Made by a program: the position numbers and the translations under genes. DNA of 64,000 nucleotides from Reticulascus tulasneorum (Eukaryota; Ascomycota; Sordariomycetes; Glomerellales; Reticulascaceae), in the NCBI GenBank assembly GCA_001557505.1, contig LSAX01000005.1:1-64000 (forward strand), written 5' to 3'. Shown piece by piece: positions 23,750 to 34,760 of the stretch. The stretch's first letter is position 1. The number at the start of each line of letters is the position of its first letter. The notes below the pieces were generated by a model that was given only the letters and a program-made list of their open reading frames with translations, was not told the DNA's origin and searched no databases.

Positions 23750-24906
23750 AATCTGGGAATCAAAATATGCAGTTTGTTCGATTGTGCTAGTGTCATCAAA
23801 ACAGGATCACGGATGTTATAAACTGGATATCGAAATTTTGGAGGCTGTATAGGAGCATATGTGCATAGATTATAGTCAGGGATCGGTTGTCGTTTGCTGT
23901 AGCTGGCAAATGTCCCGGGTGTATGGTGGCTAGATATCATGTAACTTGGCGTCGAGCGGACCAACCTACAAAATCAGCTCCAAATTCGGCACGATTTTGT
24001 GTCGATATGCCGATGTTAAATTCCTCTTTTCCCCTCGCTGTCCAATCTTTTGCGCTGAGCAACGTCGAAAGCTTAGCCTTGTGAATGGTTTGTACATATG
24101 TCAAGCCAACAATGAAGGGCCGAGCTGGACCAGGTGAGATTCATCTCGCATATCTTGATGTTGACGACTGTGACAATGGCTTTAGGCATTATTTGGACAA
24201 ATCCAATCCACATCGCTGCCTATGCTGTTGATGAGCTCCCTGATGATTCTCCCGCCATAATCGTATGAGCTTACATGTGGTGTTCCACTTGGCGAATGTG
24301 GTCAAATATCTTCTATAGAAATCATAATATCATTAGTAACCTAGAATTAGATGATTCAGTGTACTAGGCTACCATTACAATATCTTTAATATATATTATT
24401 TTATATTTTTATTTTTTTTAGTAGATATTCTGTAATTTGATATTATATCTAGCTAGATGCAAAAGAACTAGATATAGCCCTTATGAAAAAGTAGGTTTTA
24501 GACCTCTTCTTATATAAATCGAAATTGATATAGCCTTATATCTGCTAGGACTATATGATAGGTCTAGGCCTACCTTACCATACTTTTAACAGAAAGATAT
24601 CCAAATAACAAATAATAAGTAACAACTAGCAGCAACGTTTGACCTATTCCGTCATACTCGTTCCGTCACATATTTATGGTAATCCAGATATGAGATTATG
24701 TAAAGATTACTTTGTATAGACACAGACTAAGGTCCTGAGTAATGTTCTTACGAATAGCCTATTTATGCCCGCACTTCTAGGTCGAATTAGGCTATTTAGC
24801 CAGCTCGTTCTCGTTGATATCTACATCATCCGCAAAATTTGCATCGCACGGTCCGTCTTTTGGAAGATCCTCTTATCAAGATTGCTCAACCAACGAAGTT
24901 GCCAAC
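23750..24906. other. Intergenic 1.15 kb with an AT-rich patch
   Basis: No gene seen. About 24300-24600 is AT-rich and may be a short RIP-degraded repeat remnant. Its internal word gaactagatatagcccttatgaa has no obvious partner in this window. Confidence 0.5.
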
Positions 24907-26881
24907 ATGCAGCAGTCGGTCCTTACGCTTGTCTGTACTACATGTCTTGGATTATGGTTGGCCCTGACCGCCGCTTTGGAATGCCGCACGCCAGGACCGA
25001 GCTTTCCTTACCCGCACCTCGCGGATTCAGGGAGCTTTGCAAGCTCGGCGCACGATTTCACTAAAATGCTGGATGCTGCAATTGAGGGAAGCATAAAAGC
25101 TGGCTGGGAGGTTTCCAATGTATCATTCTCTATTGGAATAGTTTCCCGGGACCAACCCAGTGCCGATGTACCGATTTGGGAGTATCATCATCGGGGGTCA
25201 AACAATGTAAACGGCACCAAAGCCATCGACAGGCACTCTCAGTATCTTATTGGATCTATTTCAAAAGCCATCACAGTCGCAGTACTCTTGCGAAGTGGAG
25301 TGGACATCGACCAACCGATCACCAAGCTTCTTCCGGTTCTTGGTGATTCTCCATCACACATCTCATGGGACCTAATTACACTGCGCGCTTTAGCATCGCA
25401 CTTATCTGGCATCCCACCAAATTGTAGGTAGCTTCAGACAGGTTACTGTCGTTCATTGATACTAGTGGGTTTCGAACGATTGCTGATAGACTGAAGATGG
25501 CTTCTCGGAGTATTATTATTTCAAGGACTTCTTCGAGTACCTAGGCTTTCCTCGTATAAAGAACGAAGATTACTTGAAGTGTGATGTTATCAGCTTGAAC
25601 GAGGGCTGTACTAAACAGGGTATATAGTCCAGCCTCTCCTGTCTTGTAGTGTCATGGGAACAAGGGACAGCGCTGACAGATGCACCAGAGTATCTACAAG
25701 TTTTCAAAGAAATAAACGCGATAGCACCACCTATGGAACGACCAATCTACTCTAACATTGCATTTACTCTGCTAATGTACGCCCTCGGGGAACAAACCAA
25801 TAAAACCTACACCGAGCTACTTGAAGAATTCCTTACCAACAGCTTCAACATGACTGACACCTATCCAAGCCCGGGCAATTACGATCAAGCTGTAATCCCT
25901 TCTATTGACAATAACTGGGGATCCTCCTACTCCGAAGGGGCCCCAGGAGGTGGTCTTGTCTCTACGATCGCGGACCTTTCCATATTCATACATTCTATAC
26001 TTACTCGCACAATTTTCGAGACTGAATCTGCAGTTTATGAATGGCTCCAACCAAGAAGCTTCACTGGCGGCCCACATACTTTGTTCGGCATGCCATGGGA
26101 GATTTTTCGTCCACCACCAGAGACAATATTTTCAGAGCACAGCTCTGCGAAAGGAACCGGGCGTACACTGAACATCGTCATGAAAGATGGCGTTGCTTTC
26201 GGATATCACGCGCGGATAGCAATGGTGGACGAATATGGTTTCGGTTTCGCCATCCTGACAGCTGGAGACCCTCGGGCTCGAGAAATCCTTGGCAATGCCA
26301 TTCTGAAAACGTTCATTCCCGCCATTGATGACGCAGCAAAAGAGCAAACTAAGGAGCTAGGATACGTTGGATCTTTCGTCGACGCGTGCGGTAACGTTTC
26401 TTTCAACGCAACCTTGGTCGTGGACGAAACGAGTCTGGTTCTAGAATCCTTAAGCCGAAACGGCTTCAACATGATTGACTCGTTGATCATTGTTTTCGCT
26501 GTTAGCTGTGGCATACTGATTCCTGGCAATATTCCCGGCTTGCCACTCCGGCTTTATCCGACTCAAATCTCCACAGAATCCACATGGCAAGGCCGGGCCG
26601 TCACGATGGAAGAATGGCGCCTCGCCTGGAACGCAAGCCTGGATACGAACTCGGAATTACCTGGTCAAGACATTGGCGGCTATGACTGTCGAGCTTGGGA
26701 AACTATCGACTGGATATACTTTGGAAACGAAGCGATAGACAAGTTTGTTTTCGTGAAGGATTCAACGACAGGCGAAGTGCTTGGGCTCGATGTCCCATTT
26801 CTAAGAAGCAACGGGACGTCTGACTTGGTTTGTTGGCAAGATATCGAATATCTACCGAGGGAGTCGATAAGGGAGACATGA
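24907..26881 (+). CDS. Secreted beta-lactamase-like serine hydrolase
   Basis: Three exons: 24907-25423, 25497-25619 and 25680-26881. The introns are 73 and 60 bp and all phases agree, giving 613 residues. A signal peptide covers about residues 1-25 (hydrophobic, ending LTAALEC). The beta-lactamase / penicillin-binding-protein fold (PF00144) is shown by the nucleophile motif Ser117-Ile-Ser-Lys120 (SxxK), by RHSQYLIGS before it, by Tyr237-Ser-Asn239 (the YxN motif) and by the GAPGGGLVSTIADLSIF helix. The last 200 residues match the extra C-terminal domain seen in long fungal members. Such proteins are secreted hydrolases or amidases of unknown substrate and are often near secondary-metabolite or subtelomeric genes. 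Both active-site motifs are intact, so activity is plausible. The third motif (KTG-like) is not clear to me. Confidence 0.88.
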
Positions 26882-28294
26882 CGGAGGATAGTGAAATGGT
26901 TATGCTAGGACTCATTTGCCACTAAGTGCAATGAGAGTCATCTCGTCAGATCGAGTTATATTGATAAGGAGGCTGTTCAACAGGATAGTCGCTTATTGAC
27001 GTCTTCTTCACGTGCTTAATTGGTGCTGATGTGGCAATGAAAGTTGGCTGGCCGATGATGCCGGTAGGAGTGTGAAAGGGCTGATGGAGAACTTTCAGGC
27101 TAAACAATTAGTGGCCGAGCCTCTAGGTCAACTGAAAGACGCCTGCCATTCTATGTATCCATGCCTCAGGCTTGAGTGGCTTGAGGCGAGTCTTTGGATG
27201 CCTGGGCACTTGCCAGATTCGCCTCCAGCACCACCTATCGTGATATGTCCACACAGAGATTCTACCGAACCAAAGGAAAAGAACCAAGCTAGATCTCAGA
27301 AGCTAGCTCCCAAAACAAAGTCAGCTTCAAAGACCAAACTAGCCTGGTGCTAGAGCCAGCTCGACTTCCAGGGTCCGCTCGGCCTTTAGAACCTAGCTTG
27401 GTTTCTAGTGTCAGCTCATCTGTTTAAACCCGGCTTGGTTTCTAGAGCTAGCTTTCAAAGTCAAGCTGGCTGGAACAAAAGAGTAATAGTTCTCTTCAAT
27501 CCACTCTTTGATGAATATGTCCAGATTGTAGGTGGCAGAGCCTAATTACATAGCCATATGGGCCAGGCACGGTAAGTCGACGCTTATGGCTTATCCCCTC
27601 GAGTGCGAGAGGACGCCGCGGGCCACTGATGTACTCGCCCCGCACCATGCTCGCGCTAGAATCCGTTATTGCCAGCGGCAGAGGCTCTACAAATTAGTGT
27701 CTAGTGCTCTATAACTTCCGGGAATAACATGGTCCTTCAGTGGTTAAGCCCGCTAAATGCCCTGTAGCATTGATTGACAAGCTTGTAATTGGCTAATATC
27801 CCTGTTTGGTACCTCAGCGGCGTCCTCTCGCACTCGAGGGGATAGTCTTCAATCTTGCTGCCTAGCCGAGGGGCATGATTCCAAGGAGAGCGGTCACCAA
27901 AAGAATTGTCTGTGCGCCGCCAAGGGCGATCCTCCCAAAATGGACATTCTGATGACGTGCCCCTGCATGAAACACAAAGGAATCCGCAGGGCTCCCCACC
28001 GTTGGCCGATCTCTACTGACAGGCCGAACCTAGCTACTCTCGCATTGTCTGTGCCACGCCGCCCCTTTTTGATGAAACCTGGCGCTTCAGTCGGTGGCGG
28101 CTTAACAGAAAAGGCTCCCGAGAAGGGCGCGATAGTGTCGTCGGGACGTGGACGATAAGCTTGGACGATGGCGTGCACATCGGTGCTTGAAAGCCTTTGA
28201 GCTCTCCATCGACCAACACTTTCATTCATCCGCTTCTTCACAGTTTGTCCTTCCAGAAGCCTCAGGGAACCCTCTTCCCTCTGGGACCAACCAC
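26882..28294. other. Intergenic 1.4 kb
   Basis: No credible gene. About 27290-27480 contains loose repeats of gctagctt and cttggttt words. A perfect 27-bp inverted repeat is at 27593/27817. Confidence 0.5.
27593..27843. repeat. Perfect 27-bp inverted repeat with 197-bp loop
   Basis: Positions 27593-27619 and 27817-27843 are exact reverse complements (core ctcgagtgcgagagg). The 251-bp unit could be a tiny MITE-like element or the stem of a large hairpin. No flanking duplication was recognised. Confidence 0.85.
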
Positions 28295-29640
28295 ATGGAT
28301 AATCGCGTATTTCGCTTCTTTCATCCGCCAGGAGGTGTGTTTGAGCCTCCGTCATCCGTCCGGAATCACAATGACGCTCAACTGATACTGTACGAGCATA
28401 GGACAGAAGGAGGACCGCGTTGACAAACGGCGGGCGCAAGTTCGGCAAGCCCAACGGTACGCGCTTACACAACTTGCAAGTATCTGCTAACGCAGCTCAT
28501 CGCCCCGCCAGGTCGTACCGCGAGCGTAAGGACCACTACACAAAGTCCCTAGAGACCGAGGTCGCCCAACTCCGGGCCAACGAGACCAGTCTACTGCAGG
28601 AGGCCACAGCCCTCCGCTATGTTGTACATGCACTCAAGAGGCTCCTGGTCGACAGTGGAATAAATGTTCCCGCCGATCTAGATAACGGCGGAGCAATACA
28701 CGAGGCAGACAGGGAACCAACCAGCTCTCCAGAATGCAGCGGCGTCTTTGCAAATAGCAGACTCCGGCTCCGTGCGCCGGGGGCGGACGCCCCTCTTGGA
28801 GCTTACTGCGGAAGTAGCCCAACCACTACCACGCAGGGTTTCGGAGTGAATTCCGCATCGTCCAGCTCACCGCAATCATCGAGCGACTACTGCTTGGTCG
28901 AGTGCCCGGGCGATGTGCCCCGTCTCCCAGAATACCAGAGTTCGATCGGACACCACACACAACGCCCGCTGCCACAGCTCAAAATCCCAACTACTCCTGT
29001 TGTGTCGCGTAGTGGGAACACTCGCTTGGGTGATATCGATACCACGTCAGTGGGCATGGAGTTTGTATTGGCGTAAGCACTTCTGGCCCAAATCTTAGCA
29101 CAAGGATGACAAGAGACGTTGGAATGGTCAGCGATATCGACCATATTGGGATTGCACTGACGCTGTACCCTAGCCTCGAAGCCCCTTGTTTAGGACACAT
29201 TACCGGCGATCCCAAGAATCCACACTTACCGGGTGGGCACGCACTGACGAGCTCTTCACACCTGCTGCTCGCCTCTACCCCCTCATCACAGATCGCGCGC
29301 GCCGCAACGCCTCCCACATCGTATCGGATAGCGCCCGCCACGCTCCTAGATCGCCTACTGGCGCTCTCCTCGGACCTGAGCTTTGACGGCGAGCTCACTC
29401 CTGTCCAGGCGTGGCATCACATTCGATACCAGCCGCAGTTTGGCGGGCTGGAAGTAGAGAGGCTACGAACGCTGATAGAGAAGTTGGCGGTGGGCGTCAA
29501 ATGCCATGGGTACGATTTACGTTGACAATCTCACGGGAGTGTCGCCCGCTAACACTGGTGACAGATTCGGAGCCGTGGTGGACCGGACCATCTTTGAGAA
29601 CCTAGTGTTTGAGGCATTTGTGGTCGGTCGCCTGTTTTGA
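28295..29640 (+). CDS. bZIP transcription factor
   Basis: Four exons (28295-28336, 28402-29072, 29174-29509, 29565-29640) keep the frame throughout and give 374 residues. The basic region (about 26-58) holds TNGGRKFGKPN and ARSYRERKD. The zipper has leucines exactly seven apart: 64, 71, 78, 85, 92. The C-terminal half carries blocks I associate with a fungal bZIP family (EAPCLGHI, GGHALT, DGELTPVQAWHHIR, FGGLEVERL, VKCHGFGAVVDR). The last intron (55 bp) has a perfect CTAAC branch. The basic region departs from the usual N-x7-R spacing (NAAHRPARSYR), which may change DNA preference. The first exon of 14 residues is the weakest part of the model. Targets are unknown. Confidence 0.82.
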
Positions 29641-29853
29641 TGTGTTGGAGGAAACAGGCAGACGAGTTATAAACATAACACTCATATTGGATTCTATATA
29701 ATTGTCTCTATCAGAAGAAAGGTTTCTTGCAGCCTCAGCTATTCCTCTTAAGCCAATCCGTGTAGTGAACGTTTCCAAGTCTAATCACATCCAGACCTGC
29801 CAGATGCCAGGTATAATACTCGACTCACCATCCAGCCTGCCGCGAAGACGCTT

Positions 29854-31145
29854 TTACAAAAGAACCGCCATACCCTGAGCCCGCCGCCCCGCCAATACGC
29901 TGAGAGAGAAGTGCTGAAGCATCACCGCTGAGCGCGCGCCGCCCGACACGTCGACCACGGTGACCGCCGCGTCAGTTGTGCCGTTGCCGGGGGACAGGGC
30001 GTAGATGAAGTTCCCTGCGGCTCGCAGGTCGATCAGTCCCGGGTCGTCGTTGGCGGACAGATCGAGCTCCGAGAGTATGCTGGCGTCCTCCGTGCTCATC
30101 TCCACAAGCCGGTTGACCCCTACGTCGGTCACAAACGCCGTACCTGTAGCAGGCGAGATGGTCACCCAGCACGTCGCCACCTGGCCGCCAACCTCACCCC
30201 TCGCCAAGGTGGTCGCCTCAAGACTTATCGGGTCGACGGCCAGGACGGCGGCGCCGAACGCCGCGTCCGTCACAAACACATTCGAGGTGCCGGGGATCGC
30301 CTGCGAGCCGAAGAGCACAACGGTGCCCTCGGGCGTGCTGCGCGTGTCGGTTTTGGCGAGAACCATGGTCGCTGCCCTGCCGGCGACCGTCCGCTCGACG
30401 GCAAAGGCCGATAAAAAGCCCGTCTTGTTGGCTGCGGGGTCGCCCTTGACCGTGGTAAAGAGAACTGACTCGTCGGCTGAAAAGAAGCTCTGCGATACCG
30501 TGTTGGTGGGCCCGACGGGTGGTGTTGTTTGGACGAGGTCAAATGGTCGCAGCCCGTCCATGGGGGCCAGTCCAGATTTGGAGAAGCTGCTGCACGAGAT
30601 GCCGGCAAGTGCACCGGTCATGCCTACACATACAAGTTTGTTTTTTATCGACGCGGTGACTGTGTTGGGAAATTCGCCGGGAAGCGAAACGGGCGCTCCA
30701 ACCAGGACCAGCTGGGTTGGATCGGATGCGGATATGGCCAGCATGCTCAGGGTGTTCGAGCCGGCGTTGACTGCAAAGATGAGCTGCAAGGTATCAGTAC
30801 GGTACAGTTGTCGACGGGATATCAACTAACACCTCCTGCGACGGTCAGAGCTGATTGGCCAACCAACGCATCCGGAGTCGCGGGCTGCCCCGCCGCGTTG
30901 AGTGTTACGGAGCCAGCACCACCCGTGCAGGTTATGGTCCCGTTGGAAAGTGTGCCGTCGGCACCGATCGGTAGCGAGACTACTGCGTTGACCTCATCGT
31001 TGGTGAGGAAGTAGATTGCCCTGCCCTTGCTAGCAGTTGGCTTCTCGCCTTGTTTCTGAGGTTTGCAGGACGGTCGGCAGGTTACCTCTTGTGCCAGCGA
31101 GAAGAATACCGAGACTAGAACGCAAAGGTGAAGGAAGGAAGGCAT
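29854..31145 (-). CDS. Secreted 3-carboxymuconate cyclase-like beta-propeller protein
   Basis: Exon 1 is 31145-30831 and exon 2 is 30783-29854, with a 47-bp intron (donor gttagt). The product has 414 residues. A signal peptide covers about 1-21 (MPSFLHLCVLVSVFFSLAQEV). The mature part begins with a short Lys-rich stretch and then AIYFLTNDEVNAVVSLPIG, GALTVAGG-type and FAVNAGSNTLSMLAI blocks typical of seven-bladed lactonase/carboxymuconate-cyclase-like propellers (PF10282 group). Related fungal proteins are abundant secreted or wall glycoproteins such as Sporothrix Gp70. Whether any cyclise muconate is doubtful. The gene is compact and apparently intact. Its neighbour, the bZIP gene, converges on it with about 210 bp between stops. 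Confidence 0.85.
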
Positions 31146-31815
31146 TTTGTCGGTAGCGATAGAGACCAAAACTAGTTGAAGAAGCTGAAGGTGTCCGAGG
31201 TCTACTAAAATGATTGAAGAGAAGGAATGAATACGAAATTCTTTCACAAAGACTAGGCGAGTGGACACCTTTTATTTCCACTCGACTGAATTTCATTCTC
31301 TTATATCAACGCGATACCAAGGGCCACTGGCGACTTTTCGTAGGATACATGGTCGCGGGGTCTCAAGGTTTGGTAACCTGTACAACAGTGCAACGCGATT
31401 CACAAACTGGTCAGAGTAGCCGGCCTTGGAGACGATCCTGATTGGTTGTAATCATGGTCAAAGGCGGCCCCACACTCGTTCTAGTCCGAAAACGGGAATT
31501 CTGATTAGAATACAGGGGCCTCAGTCATGAAACCGAAACTGGGTTTCGACGCCTTGGGGACGGGACGATTTCTGCCCTCAACGGTCGAGCAGATTCCAGG
31601 CACACAGCGAGTAAAAAACCCAATGTGGGTGTTGGAGGTCGTTAGCTGTCAAAATACACAATGTTCGGCTCATGGGATGAGTGATCGTGATTTCCTATTT
31701 AGGCTACCGCCGTCCACAGCCATAGGCGCCCTCGCCTCTAGCGTTTCGTCCGGGTGCATTTGCCGCGCTATTGCTCAGGATTATGAGATGAGTCACCTGA
31801 ATTAGGAAATTTCGA
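31146..31815. other. Intergenic, no gene seen
   Basis: Upstream region of the propeller gene. No convincing frame. Confidence 0.5.
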
Positions 31816-32274
31816 TTACATTTTGCGAGCCATAGATTCAGATGAAATCGGCGTACCGGCTCCTCGGCTCAGTGGTAGAACGGGCTCAGCGAGGTGTCGG
31901 TACGTATCGACGGTCGCCGCTGCTGAGGCCATGACTATGTACTGAAGACACATGGGCGGCAGCATGTGTGGAGGGAGCCGCACGGCTGCTTTGTAGCTCG
32001 CCTGGTGGAGCATAATCGCACCGGCGTGGACATTTTGGAAATATAGGTCGAGCGGCACGTCAAGTTGGTAGCTAATTTGCTCCTTTGGTGCTATATAGCA
32101 GCTTATGTTGTCATATAGTACATCGATGAGATCGAAGAAAGGGAGTTGCTCAAAGAGGCCTAGGTCGATCGACTGATCTGTTGACGGTTGCGGAATACTA
32201 GGTGCTTTTAGACCAGTCAGTGGGGTTTGTCTGAATGACATGTCTTGCTGAAACGATAAAGGACCAACGCCCAA
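31816..32274 (-). pseudogene. Fragment of a Zn-cluster-type transcription factor (Fungal_trans part)
   Basis: The frame reads FFDLIDVLYDN...FQNVHAGAIMLHQASY.AA.RLPPHMLPPMCLQYIVMASAAA..DTYRHLAEP. This matches the start of the Fungal_trans domain in Zn2Cys6 regulators (there HP/FPLLH, RPPHMRPPLCLRYA and KYRHLAEPFYERAR). Downstream the frame slips after the AEP block, and the rest of the domain is absent. Further upstream on the same strand, about 32445-32500, VRELEEQIGRLR could be its coiled coil in another frame, but no Cys6 cluster is visible. It is best read as a decayed remnant. Confidence 0.5.
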
Positions 32275-33075
32275 GGTCGATGCCTTGTAGGGGAGGAGAG
32301 AGTGCCCCTTTGGGATTGTGATGGCCCGAGGCTGGTTCTTCGACCTGGTCAGTATTGAGGTTGGCTCGGGGAGGTTCTTGAGCCACTCTGTAAGTGTAGC
32401 TTTGTATCATTCAACTCTTCCGCAGGTAGTCATAAAGCTAGGCAGTTTCTAAGCCTACCTATTTGTTCCTCGAGTTCCCGCACTGTCAACCATTCGCTCG
32501 CAGTCGCGATCCAGCAAGACGTGCGGGAAGGAATAGAGCCAGGAGAATTCATCAGCATTCGCTACGGTTTCAGCCCTGGCTAAATTGGAAGGCGAAAGCG
32601 GGTTTCTGCAGTCCCTTACCATTCAAGGTTTCTCAGCCGCCTGCTTCAGTTCAAACTCCCAGCAGAGTAGCAGTCGCTTGTCTCTTACTCAAATAGATCC
32701 TCCCGCCTCTGCCGCAGTTCCTAGTTTGTCTGCACCACATGAAGCAATTGATGTTTCCCTTTACTACAAATGGTGGCTGATACGGAGGCGATTGCATGAG
32801 TTAATCAGAACAATTCTAACCTATGGTTTGAGTAGAACTGGCCACCTCCCGATAAGTATATAGATTGGCTGCTCTCCCATAAGTACGTGCTTAAACCCTT
32901 TCTTAACTCCACGACAAGCAGAGCATTCCAAATGTCCAAGTTCACACATAACTTACACCTGAGAAACTACCCTTCAAGAAACCACACGAACAGCCAGCCA
33001 AAAATGGTATGTATCACCTGCAGAGTCTTCGTCCGAAAGTTAACACGCCAGCCAAGACCAACAACTAGTATTGCA
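32275..33075. other. Intergenic, possible remnant of the upstream part of the decayed regulator
   Basis: No intact gene. See the preceding fragment for the possible coiled-coil trace near 32445-32500 on the minus strand. Confidence 0.4.
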
Positions 33076-33543
33076 ATGTTACTCGCACTCGCCTTCGGCG
33101 CCAGCGCTGTTCCCCTGTAGGTACTCGACGCTGACGTCATTTCAAGAAACGTCAACGGGACCAAAGTGCTGGAGGCCAGAGTTTTTGAGTACCTATACCA
33201 ATGGGAATGCGTCTCTGGCGGCGCCGGCGGTAGTACGGCTCTCAAGTGGATCCATGGCGGCTTCAACCGCGTCTTCGGCGGTGCAGCACCCAACATAGCC
33301 AAGGACCAGTGCTATGTTGCCGAATGCGGCGGCCTCCACTTTGCCGTTTGTAATTTTTCGTGCTGCACTCGAAAGGAGATCTCCAACGTTCGCAACGTCG
33401 CCAAGGACCGTGACTTACACAATGGAGACGAGTGCATGACCTCCCCCCAGCCAGCCGGAGGGGGCGATTCATATATCAGATACTACTTTGGAACGGGAAC
33501 TCTATATTTCGGCAGTATTAAACTTAACACACGATACTGTTAA
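33076..33543 (+). CDS. Cysteine-rich small secreted protein (effector-like)
   Basis: The ATG at 33076 opens a hydrophobic leader (LLALAFGASAVPL). In the same frame a TAG follows at 33118, then an open frame to 33543. A 63-bp intron (donor gtaggt at 33117, acceptor ggccag) removes the stop and keeps the frame. It gives about 134 residues with a mature part starting near VFEYLYQWEC. The mature part has eight cysteines (WEC, QC, AEC, AVC, SCC, DEC, RYC), consistent with four disulfides. It has Gly-rich loops and no known domain. Size, leader and Cys content fit a secreted effector or antimicrobial-type protein. The leader is short, and an upstream ATG (33004) would add a basic N-region. Function is unknown. 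Confidence 0.6.
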
Positions 33544-34760
33544 GCGTTGCGGCGGCTCTATAATATATGTTGGTGTTGTTTGACGCGAGCAGACGAATAG
33601 CTTCTTTTTCATATAGACAATCATTTACGGACATTCGCAAATAACAGAACTACTTGGCAAACCCTTTGAAATCGTTGACTAAGCAAAAGGGACATGGGTT
33701 GTTACAGAAGAAACTACGCAGGTTAGCTAGGTGCTCAGGTTGGCTGTGCGAAGCTTAGAGGGTAGAGATTTGTATATGGTCTCATTCAAAGCCTTTATTA
33801 GATGTAATCTCATCTCTTATGACCATGTAGCTTGAGCAGCAGGTACGTCTACCTCCCCTAGTTCCCATTTTGCCGCTTGAACTTGAACACGATCAATTTT
33901 ATCACGTTAAGTGCTATATTCCCATTGTCCTGCAGAACCCAGTCGAAGATATCACAGGCTGGGTCGCCGGAAGGTGCATGTCGGCGATAAAGCCGGTAAT
34001 GGCTCTGCGGGCATCGGGGTCACTGTCGGCATACTCGCGCCAGCCCTTGGCCAGGATGAAGGAAAGATCATTATTACGAAACGTTTTGTAAATGCCATTC
34101 CATTGGAAGCCTGGCCATCGTGTGGAAGCATCTTGACCACGGCGCCAAATCCGGCGAGGATGGCAGTAGGATGCTCGAGTGCGTTGTGTGGCTTGAGCGT
34201 TCTGCCCTGGTGGAGCTGCTGCTGGAGAGGGACTTCAGGATGCCAGGTATAGGCCAAGGGCCCTAGAGTTTGCCATGGACGAGGGTTTGGAATCTATGGT
34301 AGACCTCCGCAGCGATGGGTTGACTAACAATTTTGGCTTAGTGCAAAAGATTCCCACACATTGTTTACGCCGTAATTTCATTTTTGAAGCCTTAGACACT
34401 AAGGCCACCAGTGGATGGAGACCACTTTATGCGGTACACCCAGCTTAATGCCTCTGGTGTCTGAGCAAAGATAGTTGTCACTCTGGAACCAGATCTGGGA
34501 CCAGAGACAAACAGATCAAGCTCTTGGTCAAGCACCACTTAAGGCTCAGCAATCGAGACAACTATATTATCTATATAGACGGAGGATCAACGGATTCGTA
34601 GTGGTCGAAGGAAGCTGTACTCATCACAAGATTTCCTTAAAGTACTGCCTAACTGCATTAAGCTAATAGTGACAAAACTCAACAAATAACCTAGGTGAGA
34701 CCACCTTTTATGTGTCTGTGCACCAGAGAATGGACTTGTCAATAAACTGCACACTTGGTT
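33544..34760. other. Intergenic 1.2 kb
   Basis: A minus-strand stretch near 33950-34050 reads ILAKGWREYADSDPDARRAITGFIAD, which looks protein-like but is not continued by a proper frame. It may be a remnant of a lost gene. Nothing else was recognised. Confidence 0.4.

Noticed and set aside
25620..25649. 30-bp intron in the beta-lactamase-like gene
   Set aside because: A 60-bp intron ending at 25679 also keeps the frame, has a better branch site and gives a product closer to the family.
27721..27770. tRNA-like string (cagtggttaagcccgc) in the loop of the 27-bp inverted repeat
   Set aside because: No cloverleaf and no B-box motif; resemblance limited to a D-arm-like word.
30005..30829. Plus-strand 274-codon frame opposite the propeller gene
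   Set aside because: Mirror of the real minus-strand coding sequence; Ser/Thr/Val-rich composition typical of an antisense shadow.
33870..34257. Possible gene on either strand near 34 kb
   Set aside because: One short protein-like segment is visible, but no frame with start, domain and stop agrees with it.
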